The notes beneath the pieces were generated by a model, which saw nothing but the letters and a program-made list of their open reading frames with translations, was not told where the DNA came from and did not search any database. Shown here piece by piece: positions 6,491-14,981 of a DNA stretch of 34,962 nt. Source of the stretch: Paracoccaceae bacterium. GTDB taxonomy: Bacteria > Pseudomonadota > Alphaproteobacteria > Rhodobacterales > Rhodobacteraceae. Both the position numbers and the translations under genes were made by a program. The DNA is taken from positions 1 through 34,962 of the forward strand of contig JAIOJF010000026.1 of NCBI GenBank assembly GCA_019911965.1, given 5' to 3'. The stretch's first letter is position 1. Every line of letters starts with the position of its first letter.

Positions 6491-9008
6491 TTTCCCTCAG
6501 CAGCAACCCAAGCGACGGGTCATAGTGCAGCCCGTCACAGATCGTGCCATCTGCCGCCACCGGGGCCAGTATCAGCCGATCGCGCTTCCACTCAGGCCAA
6601 CCCGCCTTGACAGCGGCAATCAGCGGTGCCGACTGATCGACCCCTTCCAGTTTGCTATAGCGGTATTCGCCAAGCTGGACCTCGGACGCGGCCCAGTCCC
6701 CTGCGCCTTCGGCCCAGGCCACCAGCCGGCCTTCGTGCTCACGCGCCAACACCAGCGTTACCTGCAGACGCCCAAGCCGGGTGCGGACCGCTTCATCGTC
6801 GAACACTCTTTGCAGGTTCTGCTGCATGTAGCCATCGCCCGGATCAGCCAGCAGATTGAGCGCGCTCTGACGTTCAGACAGGGCCTTGCCTTCGGTCTCG
6901 ATCTCGGCCTGTTGCAATGGCTCGGGAAGCTCTGTGTCACGATGCACCGCTTCGATCAGATCGCGCAGGCCTTCGGGCGCCACAATCGCACCCGCGTCAA
7001 ACACAGCCCTTGCCGTGCGCCATTGAACATCCGCGGGATAGACAAACGCCCCGCTGCCCAGAACCTCATGCAACCAGCGCCGGTTGGTCACTTTATCCGG
7101 GTCAGGCGACAGGATATGCAGAACCGGCCCCGCCACCGGGCGACGGGCGGCGGGACGGGTCTCCATATGCCGCCACAGACGCCCGGCGCGTTGGATCAGC
7201 GCCCCGATCGGGGCCAGATCGCTGACCATCACATCAAAATCCAGATCCAGCGATTGTTCCGCCACCTGCGTCGCGACCAGCACCTTTCCGGCGCGGCCCT
7301 GCCCCTTGGCTCCGAAACGGTTGAACGCCTCCTGCTCGTGCGACAGCCGGTCACACAGGGCAAACCGGGCGTGCAGAAGATCGGCCACTACCCCCTTGCT
7401 GCGCAGCAATTCAACTGCGGCAATCGCATCATCGACCGAGTTTCGCACCCAGATACAGGCAGCGTCGAGGCCAGCCGCCTGAGCAATCACCTCTGCCGCC
7501 GCATCCGCTGATGCCAGCCGCTCCACCTCAACCCGCCGGATCGAGGCCGGCACAGGCGCAATGGCCGCGTTCTGCACCCCCAGCCCCACCAGCGTCAGCG
7601 CCGGATAGGCCTGATCCTCAAGGGGATGTGTCCCGATGCCCAGGCCCTTTCGGAATGCAGCAATCAAGGCGTCACGCAGATCGAGCGGCAGAGTGGCGGT
7701 CATGATGATGACAGAGCCGCCCAGCATCGCCTGAAACCAGACCAGCCGTTCAAGCTGTGCCTTCATATAGGGGTCATAGGAATGCGCCTCGTCCACTACC
7801 AGCACCCGCTGCGACAGCGCGTGCAGCCTGAGGGTGCTGAATTTCGTCGGCAGGACCGCCATCAGAGCCTGATCAATGGTGCCAATGCCGATTTCAGCCA
7901 GCAGGACCAGTCGTCGGTCATCCGCCAGCCATGCGCCACAGGTCGGATCATCGCGCCCTGCGCTTTCGCGTCCGATGATGGACTGAAACCCCTGATGGCC
8001 CGAGGCCCGCCCGTGGGTCAGTGCCAGCGAGGGTGAGCCGCTGAACAGCCGAGATGCTATCGGCCGCAACCGGTCAAACATCGCGTTTGACGTGGCCATC
8101 GTCGGCAGGGCGAAGAACAAACCTTGCGCCTTTCCCGCCGCCATCATCCGCGCGGCCAGAATGACCGCCGCCTCGGTCTTGCCGGCACCCGTGGCATCTT
8201 CAATCAGGGCCATCATCGGCCCATCGGGCAGGGCGGCTTGTGCAACAGCCCGCTGCATCGGGCGCAAGGATTCTGCGGGCAGAATACGCCCCGCAGCCGC
8301 TGGATCGGGCCGCGCCGCGCCAAGATGCGCCGCAGAAATTGCCCACTCCGCTTTTTCAAGTGCCGCCTGCCAGTATTCCGGCGGCGCAATCGTTGCCGGC
8401 TGTGGTTCAAACCAGTCTGTATTGGACCCGATCCAGTCACATTGGGTCGTGAACCCGGCCAGCGCGAATGACAATGTGTTTATCGCCTCGTCTGACAGGC
8501 CTTCCATCTGTGCGAGGGGAAACAGATCAAGGATCTGCTCCGCAAAAATTGCGGCATCGCCCGCCGCCTCGGCCCCGATTTCAGCTTCCAGCTTGCAGAT
8601 ATCCCGACGCCCCAAAGCACCCGGCGGGCCGCCATGATGCCCGGAAACCGCCGCCACCAGTTGGCTCCGCGCGGCTTGGTCCAGCCCCAGCCGGTCGTCA
8701 AGCATCCGTTGCAGCGGAAACGAAAGGAAGTAATAGCTCAGCCGCCAGTGCCGGGATTTTGGCAAAGCCCCGTCCAGCATCGCCGCGAACGATGCGCTGA
8801 CCTTTCCGATATCATGCAACGCAACCAGCGCACAGCAGGCCTGATCAAGCGCGGGCACCCCGGTCAGACTGCGCCGCGCGATCAGCCGCGCAGCGACCGC
8901 CCCGACATCCAGCATATGCCACAAGGCAGGATGCGGTTGGCCAGCCGGATTGGATTTGCCGGGCCAGCGGGCAACCTGCTCTGGGTGGATCGTGGTTTTC
9001 CGGTTCAT
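6486..9008 (-). CDS. cas3: CRISPR-associated helicase-nuclease Cas3, type I-E
   Basis: The 840-residue protein unwinds and shreds DNA marked by Cascade. The N-terminal HD nuclease has H31, H65-D66 in ALHDIGK with K69, and H124-H125 in VSGHHGG. The SF2 helicase follows: Walker A DATGAGKTEAA (271-281), DEAH in VVDEAHSYDPYM (406-409), TATLP motif III (437-441), and ATQVAEQSLDLDFD then QRAGRLWRH as motifs V-VI. A C-terminal domain closes the protein. Length is slightly under E. coli Cas3 (888). The ATG at 9008 is preceded by no strong ribosome-binding site. Cas3 is separated from the Cascade genes by the gap at 6190-6485, so it may be expressed independently. Confidence 0.97.
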   Translation of the reverse strand: MNRKTTIHPEQVARWPGKSNPAGQPHPALWHMLDVGAVAARLIARRSLTGVPALDQACCALVALHDIGKVSASFAAMLDGALPKSRHWRLSYYFLSFPLQRMLDDRLGLDQAARSQLVAAVSGHHGGPPGALGRRDICKLEAEIGAEAAGDAAIFAEQILDLFPLAQMEGLSDEAINTLSFALAGFTTQCDWIGSNTDWFEPQPATIAPPEYWQAALEKAEWAISAAHLGAARPDPAAAGRILPAESLRPMQRAVAQAALPDGPMMALIEDATGAGKTEAAVILAARMMAAGKAQGLFFALPTMATSNAMFDRLRPIASRLFSGSPSLALTHGRASGHQGFQSIIGRESAGRDDPTCGAWLADDRRLVLLAEIGIGTIDQALMAVLPTKFSTLRLHALSQRVLVVDEAHSYDPYMKAQLERLVWFQAMLGGSVIIMTATLPLDLRDALIAAFRKGLGIGTHPLEDQAYPALTLVGLGVQNAAIAPVPASIRRVEVERLASADAAAEVIAQAAGLDAACIWVRNSVDDAIAAVELLRSKGVVADLLHARFALCDRLSHEQEAFNRFGAKGQGRAGKVLVATQVAEQSLDLDFDVMVSDLAPIGALIQRAGRLWRHMETRPAARRPVAGPVLHILSPDPDKVTNRRWLHEVLGSGAFVYPADVQWRTARAVFDAGAIVAPEGLRDLIEAVHRDTELPEPLQQAEIETEGKALSERQSALNLLADPGDGYMQQNLQRVFDDEAVRTRLGRLQVTLVLAREHEGRLVAWAEGAGDWAASEVQLGEYRYSKLEGVDQSAPLIAAVKAGWPEWKRDRLILAPVAADGTICDGLHYDPSLGLLLRES

Positions 9009-9615
9009 CTGGCAGTCAGGCTACAATGCTTCCTCACAAGTGCGTTTTCCCTGGACGGCTCAACTGCATTGTATCATCCATCGCGAGCAAAAGCCTTCAC
9101 CCGTCAGACAAGCATAACGGCTCTCAGTGGTCACGCATACCACTCGTTAAAGCGGTACGGCCCGGCTTACGCCCTTGCTTGCTTTACTGTCATGCTGCTT
9201 GATTGGGCGATTCCGGTGCATACCGAGCATTCGCAGAATTCGTGCCGGGACATACCCGTCATGCCACAAAACTTGAGAAACCGGGCCAAGGCCGTCTGCA
9301 CGGTACCGGTCTTATTCATCGGGCGCACCTGGTTCGTTTCGCTGCCGTTTTCGGCCCAACCTAGGCGACGAAGCGCAGGTGGCCGACACCGGTTGGGTAT
9401 ATGATAACGGATACCGGATACGGGTTTTTGCCGAGAAGTTACTGAATTGGAAAACAGGTTGGCAGGCTGTGAAACAGACGGCCGTCTAGGATTACCCGCT
9501 CCAGCCAATCCCTGACAAACGGTCACATTCGCGTGGTTGGCAATCCCGGCGCTGGCATGGGCCGTACGGATCGGGTTATCTGCATGAAACCGCAAGCAAC
9601 CGGAGTGCCGCGTGC
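9009..9615. other. 607-bp intergenic region between cas3 and the radical SAM gene
   Basis: This divergent region is less GC-rich than its neighbours and must hold the cas3 promoter. On the minus strand a good -10 (TACAAT) lies at about 9069-9074 but I see no matching -35. A 12-bp perfect palindrome AGACGGCCGTCT is at 9476-9487. Apart from a doubtful 50-codon frame (9167-9319, minus) I see no gene, repeat or RNA with confidence. It may be a decayed gene remnant. Confidence 0.6.
9167..9319 (-). CDS. Doubtful small Cys-containing ORF upstream of cas3
   Basis: A 50-codon frame starts at the ATG at 9319 with a plausible AGGTG 7 bp upstream, and ends 158 bp before cas3 on the same strand. The product is not recognised. 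It has four cysteines, three of them clustered in EFCECSVCTG, and no membrane segment or signal peptide. Codon third positions are only moderately GC-rich, weaker than in the surrounding genes. It may be a chance frame or the tail of a decayed gene. Confidence 0.25.
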   Translation of the reverse strand: MNKTGTVQTALARFLKFCGMTGMSRHEFCECSVCTGIAQSSSMTVKQARA

Positions 9616-10572
9616 ATGAATATCCACCAGACCAACCTGCGCGATGAAGGCCAGAAATTCCGCCACCGCACCCGCACGGCGGATGGCCAGGTGCGCGCGT
9701 CGGTGGCGCTGCAGGAACCGTCGACGCTCTGGTTCAATACCGGCACGCTGTGCAATATCGAATGCGTCAATTGCTATATCGAAAGTTCGCCCAGAAACGA
9801 TGCGCTGGTCTATCTGTCGCTGGCGGATGTCGCGGAGTATCTGGCTCAGATCGCCGCGCGGCGCTGGCCGGTGGGCGAGATCGGCTTTACCGGTGGCGAG
9901 CCGTTCATGAACCCCGATGCGCCCGCGATGTTGCGCCTGGCGCTTGAGCGGGGCTATCGCGTACTGGTGCTGACCAATGCGATGCGCCCGATGATGCGGC
10001 CCCGCATCCAAGATGCGCTGGCGGCGCTGATCGGCGAATATGGCGATCTTCTGACCTTCCGCATCTCGATCGACCATCCCGATCCGGCGAAGAACGATGC
10101 CATTCGCGGCGGCGGCAGCCATGCCGAGGCGCTTGCCGGCATGCGCTGGCTGCGCGATCGGGGCGCGCGGTGCCATGTTGCCGGACGCAATCTCTGGGAC
10201 GAGACCGAGGCCGAATCCCGCGCCGGATTCGCCGCACTTTACGCCGCCGAGGGTTTTGCCATTGACGCGGAAAATCCCGGCGAAACCCTGCTGTTTCCCG
10301 AGATGGACGAAAGCGCGGATGTGCCCGAGATTACCAATGCCTGCTGGGGCATTCTGAACAAAAGCCCGCGCGACGTGATGTGTGCCAGCTCGCGCATGGT
10401 GGTGCGGCGCAAGGGCGCGGCGCGGCCGTCGGTGGTGGCCTGCACTCTGCTCCCCCATGACCTTGCCTTCGATATGGGTCCGAGCCTGGCCGAAGCGGAG
10501 GGCGATGTCTGGCTGAACCACCGCCATTGCGCGAAATTCTGCGTGCTGGGCGGGGCCTCGTGCAGCGTGTGA
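9616..10572 (+). CDS. Radical SAM protein with C-terminal cysteine cluster
   Basis: The 318-residue protein carries the radical SAM 4Fe-4S motif Cx3Cx2C (C46, C50, C53 in LCNIECVNCYIE). The glycine-rich SAM-contacting motif FTGGEPF lies near residue 93. The C-terminus HRHCAKFCVLGGASCSV has three closely spaced cysteines and another pair lies upstream (NACWG and MCASS), which suggests an auxiliary iron-sulphur cluster of the SPASM/twitch kind. No substrate can be assigned. A GGAG site lies about 8 bp before the ATG. The gene converges on aroB, with stop codons touching (10570-10575). No precursor peptide gene is visible nearby. Confidence 0.85.
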   Translation: MNIHQTNLRDEGQKFRHRTRTADGQVRASVALQEPSTLWFNTGTLCNIECVNCYIESSPRNDALVYLSLADVAEYLAQIAARRWPVGEIGFTGGEPFMNPDAPAMLRLALERGYRVLVLTNAMRPMMRPRIQDALAALIGEYGDLLTFRISIDHPDPAKNDAIRGGGSHAEALAGMRWLRDRGARCHVAGRNLWDETEAESRAGFAALYAAEGFAIDAENPGETLLFPEMDESADVPEITNACWGILNKSPRDVMCASSRMVVRRKGAARPSVVACTLLPHDLAFDMGPSLAEAEGDVWLNHRHCAKFCVLGGASCSV

Positions 10573-11691
10573 TCACAAACGCCGCGACAGCGCCTCGTCA
10601 AGCACGCGGCGCACCAAAGCAAGGTCCACATCATCGGCCACGAAAGCCTCGCCGATATCGCGCGCCAGGATGAACCTCAGCTTGCCGGCCTGCACCTTCT
10701 TGTCCTGCGCCATCAGCGCCAGCAACCCATCGGCATCCGGCAAATCCCCTGCGATATCCGACAGTTCCGTCTTCATCTTCATGCTTCGCAAATGCGCCCT
10801 CACCCGGCTTGGGCATTCCTGCGAACACAAGCCCAGGCGTTGCGAGACCTCGAAGGCCAGGGCACAGCCGATGGCCACGCCTTCGCCGTGCAACAGCCGC
10901 GCGCCATAGCCGGTGGCGGCCTCCAGCGCATGGCCGAAGGTATGGCCGAGGTTCAGCAAGGCCCGCTCGCCGCGCTCATGCTCATCGCGCGCGACAATCG
11001 CCGCCTTCATCTCGCAGGATCGCCGCACCGCATGGATGCGCGCCGCCACGTCGCCCGCCGCCAGCGCGGGGCCGTTTTCCTCAAGCCAGGCGAAGAACCC
11101 GGCATCGCCCAGCAGACCGTATTTCACCACCTCGCCGTAACCGGCGATGAAATCGCGCGGCTCAAGCGTAGCCAATGCGCCGATATCCGCCAGCACGAGG
11201 GATGGTTGCGCGAAAGCCCCGATCAGGTTCTTGCCCTGGGGCGAGTTGATGCCGGTCTTGCCGCCGACCGACGAATCGACCTGCGCCAGCAGGCTGGTCG
11301 GCACCTGCACGAAGCGCACGCCGCGCCGCAGGATGGTAGCGGCAAAGCCGGTCAGATCGCCGATCACGCCGCCACCGAAGGCGATCACCATGTCGTCGCG
11401 CTCGATCTTTTCAGCGATCAGCCATTCCACCACTTGTTGCAGCGACGCCCAGTTCTTGGTGCCTTCGCCCGGGGCCAGCGTCAGGGTCTCCGCGTCAATC
11501 CCCTGCCCTGCCAGTGCCGCCAGCAGCGCCGGCAGATGCAGGCCTGCGACAGTCGCCTCGGTCACGATGGCAACCCTGGGGCGGCGCAGCAGCGGCGCGA
11601 TTTCCGCCCCGGCGGCGGCAATCAGCCCCTCGCCGATGCGGATGTCGTAAGACCGCGGTCCGAGTTCTACGCGCAGGGTCTCGATGCTCAT
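10573..11691 (-). CDS. aroB: 3-dehydroquinate synthase
   Basis: The 372-residue cytoplasmic enzyme converts DAHP to 3-dehydroquinate, the second step of the shikimate pathway, using NAD and a divalent metal. Signature blocks are GGGVIGDLTGFAATILRRG (NAD-binding glycine-rich loop), PTSLLAQVDSSVGGKTGIN, and the metal-binding LNLGHTFGHALEAATGYG. The length is normal. The ATG at 11691 lies one base after the aroK stop, so aroK-aroB form a coupled pair as in many proteobacteria. Confidence 0.97.
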   Translation of the reverse strand: MSIETLRVELGPRSYDIRIGEGLIAAAGAEIAPLLRRPRVAIVTEATVAGLHLPALLAALAGQGIDAETLTLAPGEGTKNWASLQQVVEWLIAEKIERDDMVIAFGGGVIGDLTGFAATILRRGVRFVQVPTSLLAQVDSSVGGKTGINSPQGKNLIGAFAQPSLVLADIGALATLEPRDFIAGYGEVVKYGLLGDAGFFAWLEENGPALAAGDVAARIHAVRRSCEMKAAIVARDEHERGERALLNLGHTFGHALEAATGYGARLLHGEGVAIGCALAFEVSQRLGLCSQECPSRVRAHLRSMKMKTELSDIAGDLPDADGLLALMAQDKKVQAGKLRFILARDIGEAFVADDVDLALVRRVLDEALSRRL

Positions 11692-11692
11692 G

Positions 11693-12247
11693 TCAGGATA
11701 CCTTCCTCAGCAGGCCGGAGGGATGCGCCAGCAAGGCGGCCAGCACCCGTTCGGCCATGTCCTGGACCGAAAAATTGGCATCCGCCTCGACGATCAGCCC
11801 GGCCTCGGCGTAAAATGGCTCGCGGCTGTCCAGCAATTCATGCAGTTTCGCCTTTGGATCGGGCACCATCAGCAAGGGCCTTGTGGTCTTGTGGCGCACG
11901 CGCGACCACAACAGATCGCGATCCGCCTTCAGCCAGACCGCCAGCCCGCGTTCGGCGATGATGGCGCGGTTGGCCGCGTTCAGGAACGCACCGCCGCCGG
12001 TGGACAGGATGCAGGGCGCATCGTCCAGCAGCCGCGCCAGCACCAGCGCCTCTTTCTCGCGAAAGAACGCCTCGCCATAGCATTCAAACACTTCCGCGAT
12101 GGTCAGGTTGGCGGCTTTCTCGATCTCGGCATCGGAATCGATGAACGGAACCGCGATCGCCTTGGCCAGAGCGGTGCCAACGGCGGTCTTGCCGGCACCC
12201 ATCATGCCGACCATCACCACCGTTTTCGTCAGCTTGTAGCGCGACAT
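11693..12247 (-). CDS. aroK: Shikimate kinase
   Basis: The 184-residue P-loop kinase phosphorylates shikimate. Walker A is GMMGAGKT (14-21). The shikimate-binding Asp lies in FIDSDAEIE (D37, D39), followed by STGGGAF and the lid region with the RPLL motif. It is upstream of aroB with a one-base gap and opposite in direction to the small membrane protein at 12388. The 12248-12387 interval must contain both promoters, but no clear hexamers are seen. Confidence 0.96.
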   Translation of the reverse strand: MSRYKLTKTVVMVGMMGAGKTAVGTALAKAIAVPFIDSDAEIEKAANLTIAEVFECYGEAFFREKEALVLARLLDDAPCILSTGGGAFLNAANRAIIAERGLAVWLKADRDLLWSRVRHKTTRPLLMVPDPKAKLHELLDSREPFYAEAGLIVEADANFSVQDMAERVLAALLAHPSGLLRKVS

Positions 12248-12387
12248 TCCGCCGAGACCCCGGAGCCTGGTAAAAGTTTCGCGCCTGAATGGCGTGAAAT
12301 CACCGGCAAAGCAAGGTATAGTGCCCGGAGCGAAGCAAGAGGCGGCCAGTCAAGGGGCCGCCCGGACAAGAGGCGAATGCAGAATTC

Positions 12388-12522
12388 ATGGGGCGGATCA
12401 TCAAGTGGCTGTTCATCCTGATCGTGTTGTTGGCACTGGTGGTGCTGGGATATGCGCTGTTCGGCGATTTTTCGGCACCGGGCGAAGACGTGACGAAACC
12501 GGTGGTGATTGATGTCGATTAG
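12388..12522 (+). CDS. Small single-pass membrane protein, 44 residues
   Basis: The frame starts MGRIIKWLFILIVLLALVVL: a short basic N-terminus followed by a hydrophobic segment of about 20 residues, then an acidic tail ending in VVIDVD. It overlaps the following gene by 11 bp, so the two are probably translated together. GC-rich third positions and the coupled downstream gene support coding. The function is unknown. Short proteins like this are often left unannotated. Confidence 0.7.
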   Translation: MGRIIKWLFILIVLLALVVLGYALFGDFSAPGEDVTKPVVIDVD

Positions 12523-14038
12523 GGCGATCTGGCTGGCGGGCCTGTTGCTGGCCGCGATGCCGGCTCTGGCCCAGGATGCGCCGATGTCGGCCATCGACTG
12601 GCTGTCGAAATCGGTGCGCGACAAGCCGGTGCCGCAACCGGAACCCGATCAGACGGGCGAACCGGTCATCACCGACACCATCGAGGTGACGACGCTGGAG
12701 GCGATCCGCAAGGATTCAGTCGGCCTGCTGCCGGGATCGGTGTCCGGCCTGCCGCAGGATTTCTGGGGCAGTTCGCAGACCGGTACGATCAGCACCCTGA
12801 TCGCGCAACAACCCGTAGACAGCCTGCCCGAAATGTTGTCGCTTCTGTACACGATCCTGCTGGCCGAGGTGGACGCCCCGGCGGATGAAGGAACAGGCTC
12901 GACCCTTTTGCTGGCACGCACCGACAAGCTGCTTGACCTAGGTGCGTTACAACAGGCGCAGGCGCTGCTGGAACGCGCCGGACCGACCGAGGCCGAGATT
13001 TTCCGCCGCTGGTTCGATGTCAGCCTGCTGACCGGGCACGAGGATTACGCCTGCACCGCGATGCGCGCCGCGCCGGGTTTTGCGCCGACGATGAAGGCGC
13101 GGGTGTTCTGCCTGGCCCGCAACGGCGACTGGAACGCCGCCGCGCTGACGCTCGCCACCGGTGAGACGCTTGGCTATATCTCGCAGCCCGAGGCCGATCT
13201 GATGGCGCGATTCCTCGACCCCGGTATGTTCGAGGCCGAGGTTGATCTGCCGCCGCCCGAGCGCCTGACGCCGCTGGAATTCATCATGCGCGAGGCCATC
13301 GCCCAGCCCCGCCCGCCGGGGGCTTTGCCGCTGGCCTTCGTCAATGCCGATCTGGCCCCCTCGGCCCCCTGGCGCAGCAAGCTTGGCGCGGCGGAACGCC
13401 TGGTGCGCTCGCAGGCTTTGTCGGAAAATATCCTGTTCGATCTTTATACCGAACGTCAGGCAGCGGCTTCGGGCGGCATCTGGAACCGGGTTGAAGCAAT
13501 CCAGGCCTTCGACGTGGCGCTGCTGGCGGGGGATCGCAAGGCCATCGCCGCCAGCCTGCCCGTGGCCTATCAGGCAATGCAGGAGGTGGCGCTGGAAGTG
13601 CCCTTCGCGCGGCGCTACGGCGACCGGCTGGCGATGTTCGACCTGGATGGTCCCGCCCGCACCACCGCGTTCCGGGTTGCCATGCTGTCGGACGGGTTCG
13701 AGGATGCGGCGGCGCGGTTCAGCCCCGAGGATCCGCGCGACATCTTCGTGCGTGGCCTCGCCGCCGGGGCCATCGGCGGGCTGGAGCCGCCGGGCATTCT
13801 GGGCGCGGCCATTTCGCGCGCCTTCCTGCAGCCGATGCCGGAGGGGCCGCTGCGCGATCTGCTGGCCGCCGGGCAACTGGGCGAGGCGATCCTGCGGGCC
13901 ATGCTGTTGCTGAAGGGCGAGGCCTTTGGCGATCCCGGCGACATCACCGCCGCGCTGTCGGTGTTTCGCGCTGTCGGTCTGGAAAACGAGGCACGTCGCA
14001 TCGCCATCCAGTTGCTGCTGCTGGAGCGTCGCGGATGA
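12512..14038 (+). CDS. Exported protein of unknown function, 508 residues
   Basis: The protein begins MSIRAIWLAGLLLAAMPALA, a classical signal peptide with probable cleavage before QDAP, so it is predicted to be periplasmic. The mature part is Ala- and Leu-rich and predicted helical, with paired-helix stretches (such as LLDLGALQQAQALLERAGPT) that resemble TPR-like repeats, but I recognise no named domain. The start is the ATG at 12512, which overlaps the small membrane gene; a TTG just before it is less likely. The stop overlaps xerD as ATGA. The arrangement membrane peptide - exported protein - xerD suggests one transcript. Confidence 0.8.
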   Translation: MSIRAIWLAGLLLAAMPALAQDAPMSAIDWLSKSVRDKPVPQPEPDQTGEPVITDTIEVTTLEAIRKDSVGLLPGSVSGLPQDFWGSSQTGTISTLIAQQPVDSLPEMLSLLYTILLAEVDAPADEGTGSTLLLARTDKLLDLGALQQAQALLERAGPTEAEIFRRWFDVSLLTGHEDYACTAMRAAPGFAPTMKARVFCLARNGDWNAAALTLATGETLGYISQPEADLMARFLDPGMFEAEVDLPPPERLTPLEFIMREAIAQPRPPGALPLAFVNADLAPSAPWRSKLGAAERLVRSQALSENILFDLYTERQAAASGGIWNRVEAIQAFDVALLAGDRKAIAASLPVAYQAMQEVALEVPFARRYGDRLAMFDLDGPARTTAFRVAMLSDGFEDAAARFSPEDPRDIFVRGLAAGAIGGLEPPGILGAAISRAFLQPMPEGPLRDLLAAGQLGEAILRAMLLLKGEAFGDPGDITAALSVFRAVGLENEARRIAIQLLLLERRG

Positions 14039-14970
14039 AGGCGCGAAGCTGGCTGGTGCCGTTTCTGGACTCGGCCCGCGCCGAACTGGCCGCCGCCGAC
14101 AACACGATCCGCGCCTATGCCAGCGATCTTGGCGATTTCGCGGAGCATCTGGCAAGGCGCAAGCTGGATTTCACATCCGCCATGCGCGGCGATATCGAGG
14201 CGTACCTGATCGCGCTGGATCATGCCGGGCTGGCCCCTGCCACCCGCGCGCGCCGTTTGTCGGCGATCCGCCAGCTTTATCGCTTTGCGTATGGGGAAGG
14301 CTGGCGCAGCGACAATCCCGCCGCCCCGATCAAGGGCCCGAAAAAGCCCCGCCGCCTGCCGAAAACCCTGAGCGTGGCGGATGTGGACCGCCTGCTGAAT
14401 GCCGCGGCGGAAATCGGGGCATCGCAGGCGGACCGCACGCGCAATGCCTGCCTGTTTCAACTGCTTTACGCCACCGGCATGCGGGTCAGCGAGCTGGTAT
14501 CGCTGCCGGTGGCGGCGGTGCGGGGCGATCCGCGCATGCTGCTGGTGCGCGGCAAGGGCGGCAAGGAACGCATGGTGCCCCTGACGCCACCGGCGCGGGC
14601 GGCGGTGAGCACCTGGCTGGTCGCACGGGATGCGGCGGAAGAAATGTCACGCAAGAAGGGCCGCGCGGCCTCGGCCTATCTGTTTCCCGGCAATGGCAAG
14701 GGCGGTCATCTGACGCGGATACGCTTCTATACGCTGGTGAAAGAGGCCGCACTGGCCGCCGGTATCGCGCCCGAAGGTGTGACACCCCATACCCTGCGCC
14801 ACGCTTTCGCCAGCCATCTGCTGGCCAATGGTGCCGATTTGCGGGTGATCCAGACCTTGCTGGGCCATGCCGATATTTCCACCACCGAGATCTATACCCA
14901 TGTGCTGGACGAGCGCCTGAAAGACCTGGTGCATAGCCATCATCCGCTGGCCAGGGACGATCCGGGCTGA
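14035..14970 (+). CDS. xerD: Tyrosine recombinase XerD
   Basis: The 311-residue site-specific recombinase resolves chromosome dimers at dif together with XerC. The N-terminal SAM-like DNA-binding domain (about 1-95) includes NTIRAYASDLGDF. The catalytic residues are R150 (ATGMRVSELVSL), K174 (RGKGGKER), H252 and R255 (PHTLRHAFASHLL), H278 (LLGHADISTTEIYTHV) and nucleophile Y287. The NGADLRVIQTLLGHADISTT block and HSHHPLA end are closer to XerD than XerC. It overlaps the preceding gene by 4 bp and converges on the metallophosphoesterase with 11 bp between the stop codons. Confidence 0.92.
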   Translation: MKARSWLVPFLDSARAELAAADNTIRAYASDLGDFAEHLARRKLDFTSAMRGDIEAYLIALDHAGLAPATRARRLSAIRQLYRFAYGEGWRSDNPAAPIKGPKKPRRLPKTLSVADVDRLLNAAAEIGASQADRTRNACLFQLLYATGMRVSELVSLPVAAVRGDPRMLLVRGKGGKERMVPLTPPARAAVSTWLVARDAAEEMSRKKGRAASAYLFPGNGKGGHLTRIRFYTLVKEAALAAGIAPEGVTPHTLRHAFASHLLANGADLRVIQTLLGHADISTTEIYTHVLDERLKDLVHSHHPLARDDPG

Positions 14971-14981
14971 CGCCGTCGCAA

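Noticed and set aside
9379-9489. Plus-strand GTG frame of 36 codons after a stop at 9274
   Set aside because: No ribosome-binding site, very short and no recognisable similarity.
9523-10527. Long minus-strand frame opposite the radical SAM gene
   Set aside because: It is a shadow frame produced by GC-rich codons; the plus strand carries the Fe-S motifs.
12947-14155. 402-codon minus-strand frame opposite the exported protein
   Set aside because: Gln/Arg/His-rich shadow of a GC-rich gene without any recognisable domain.
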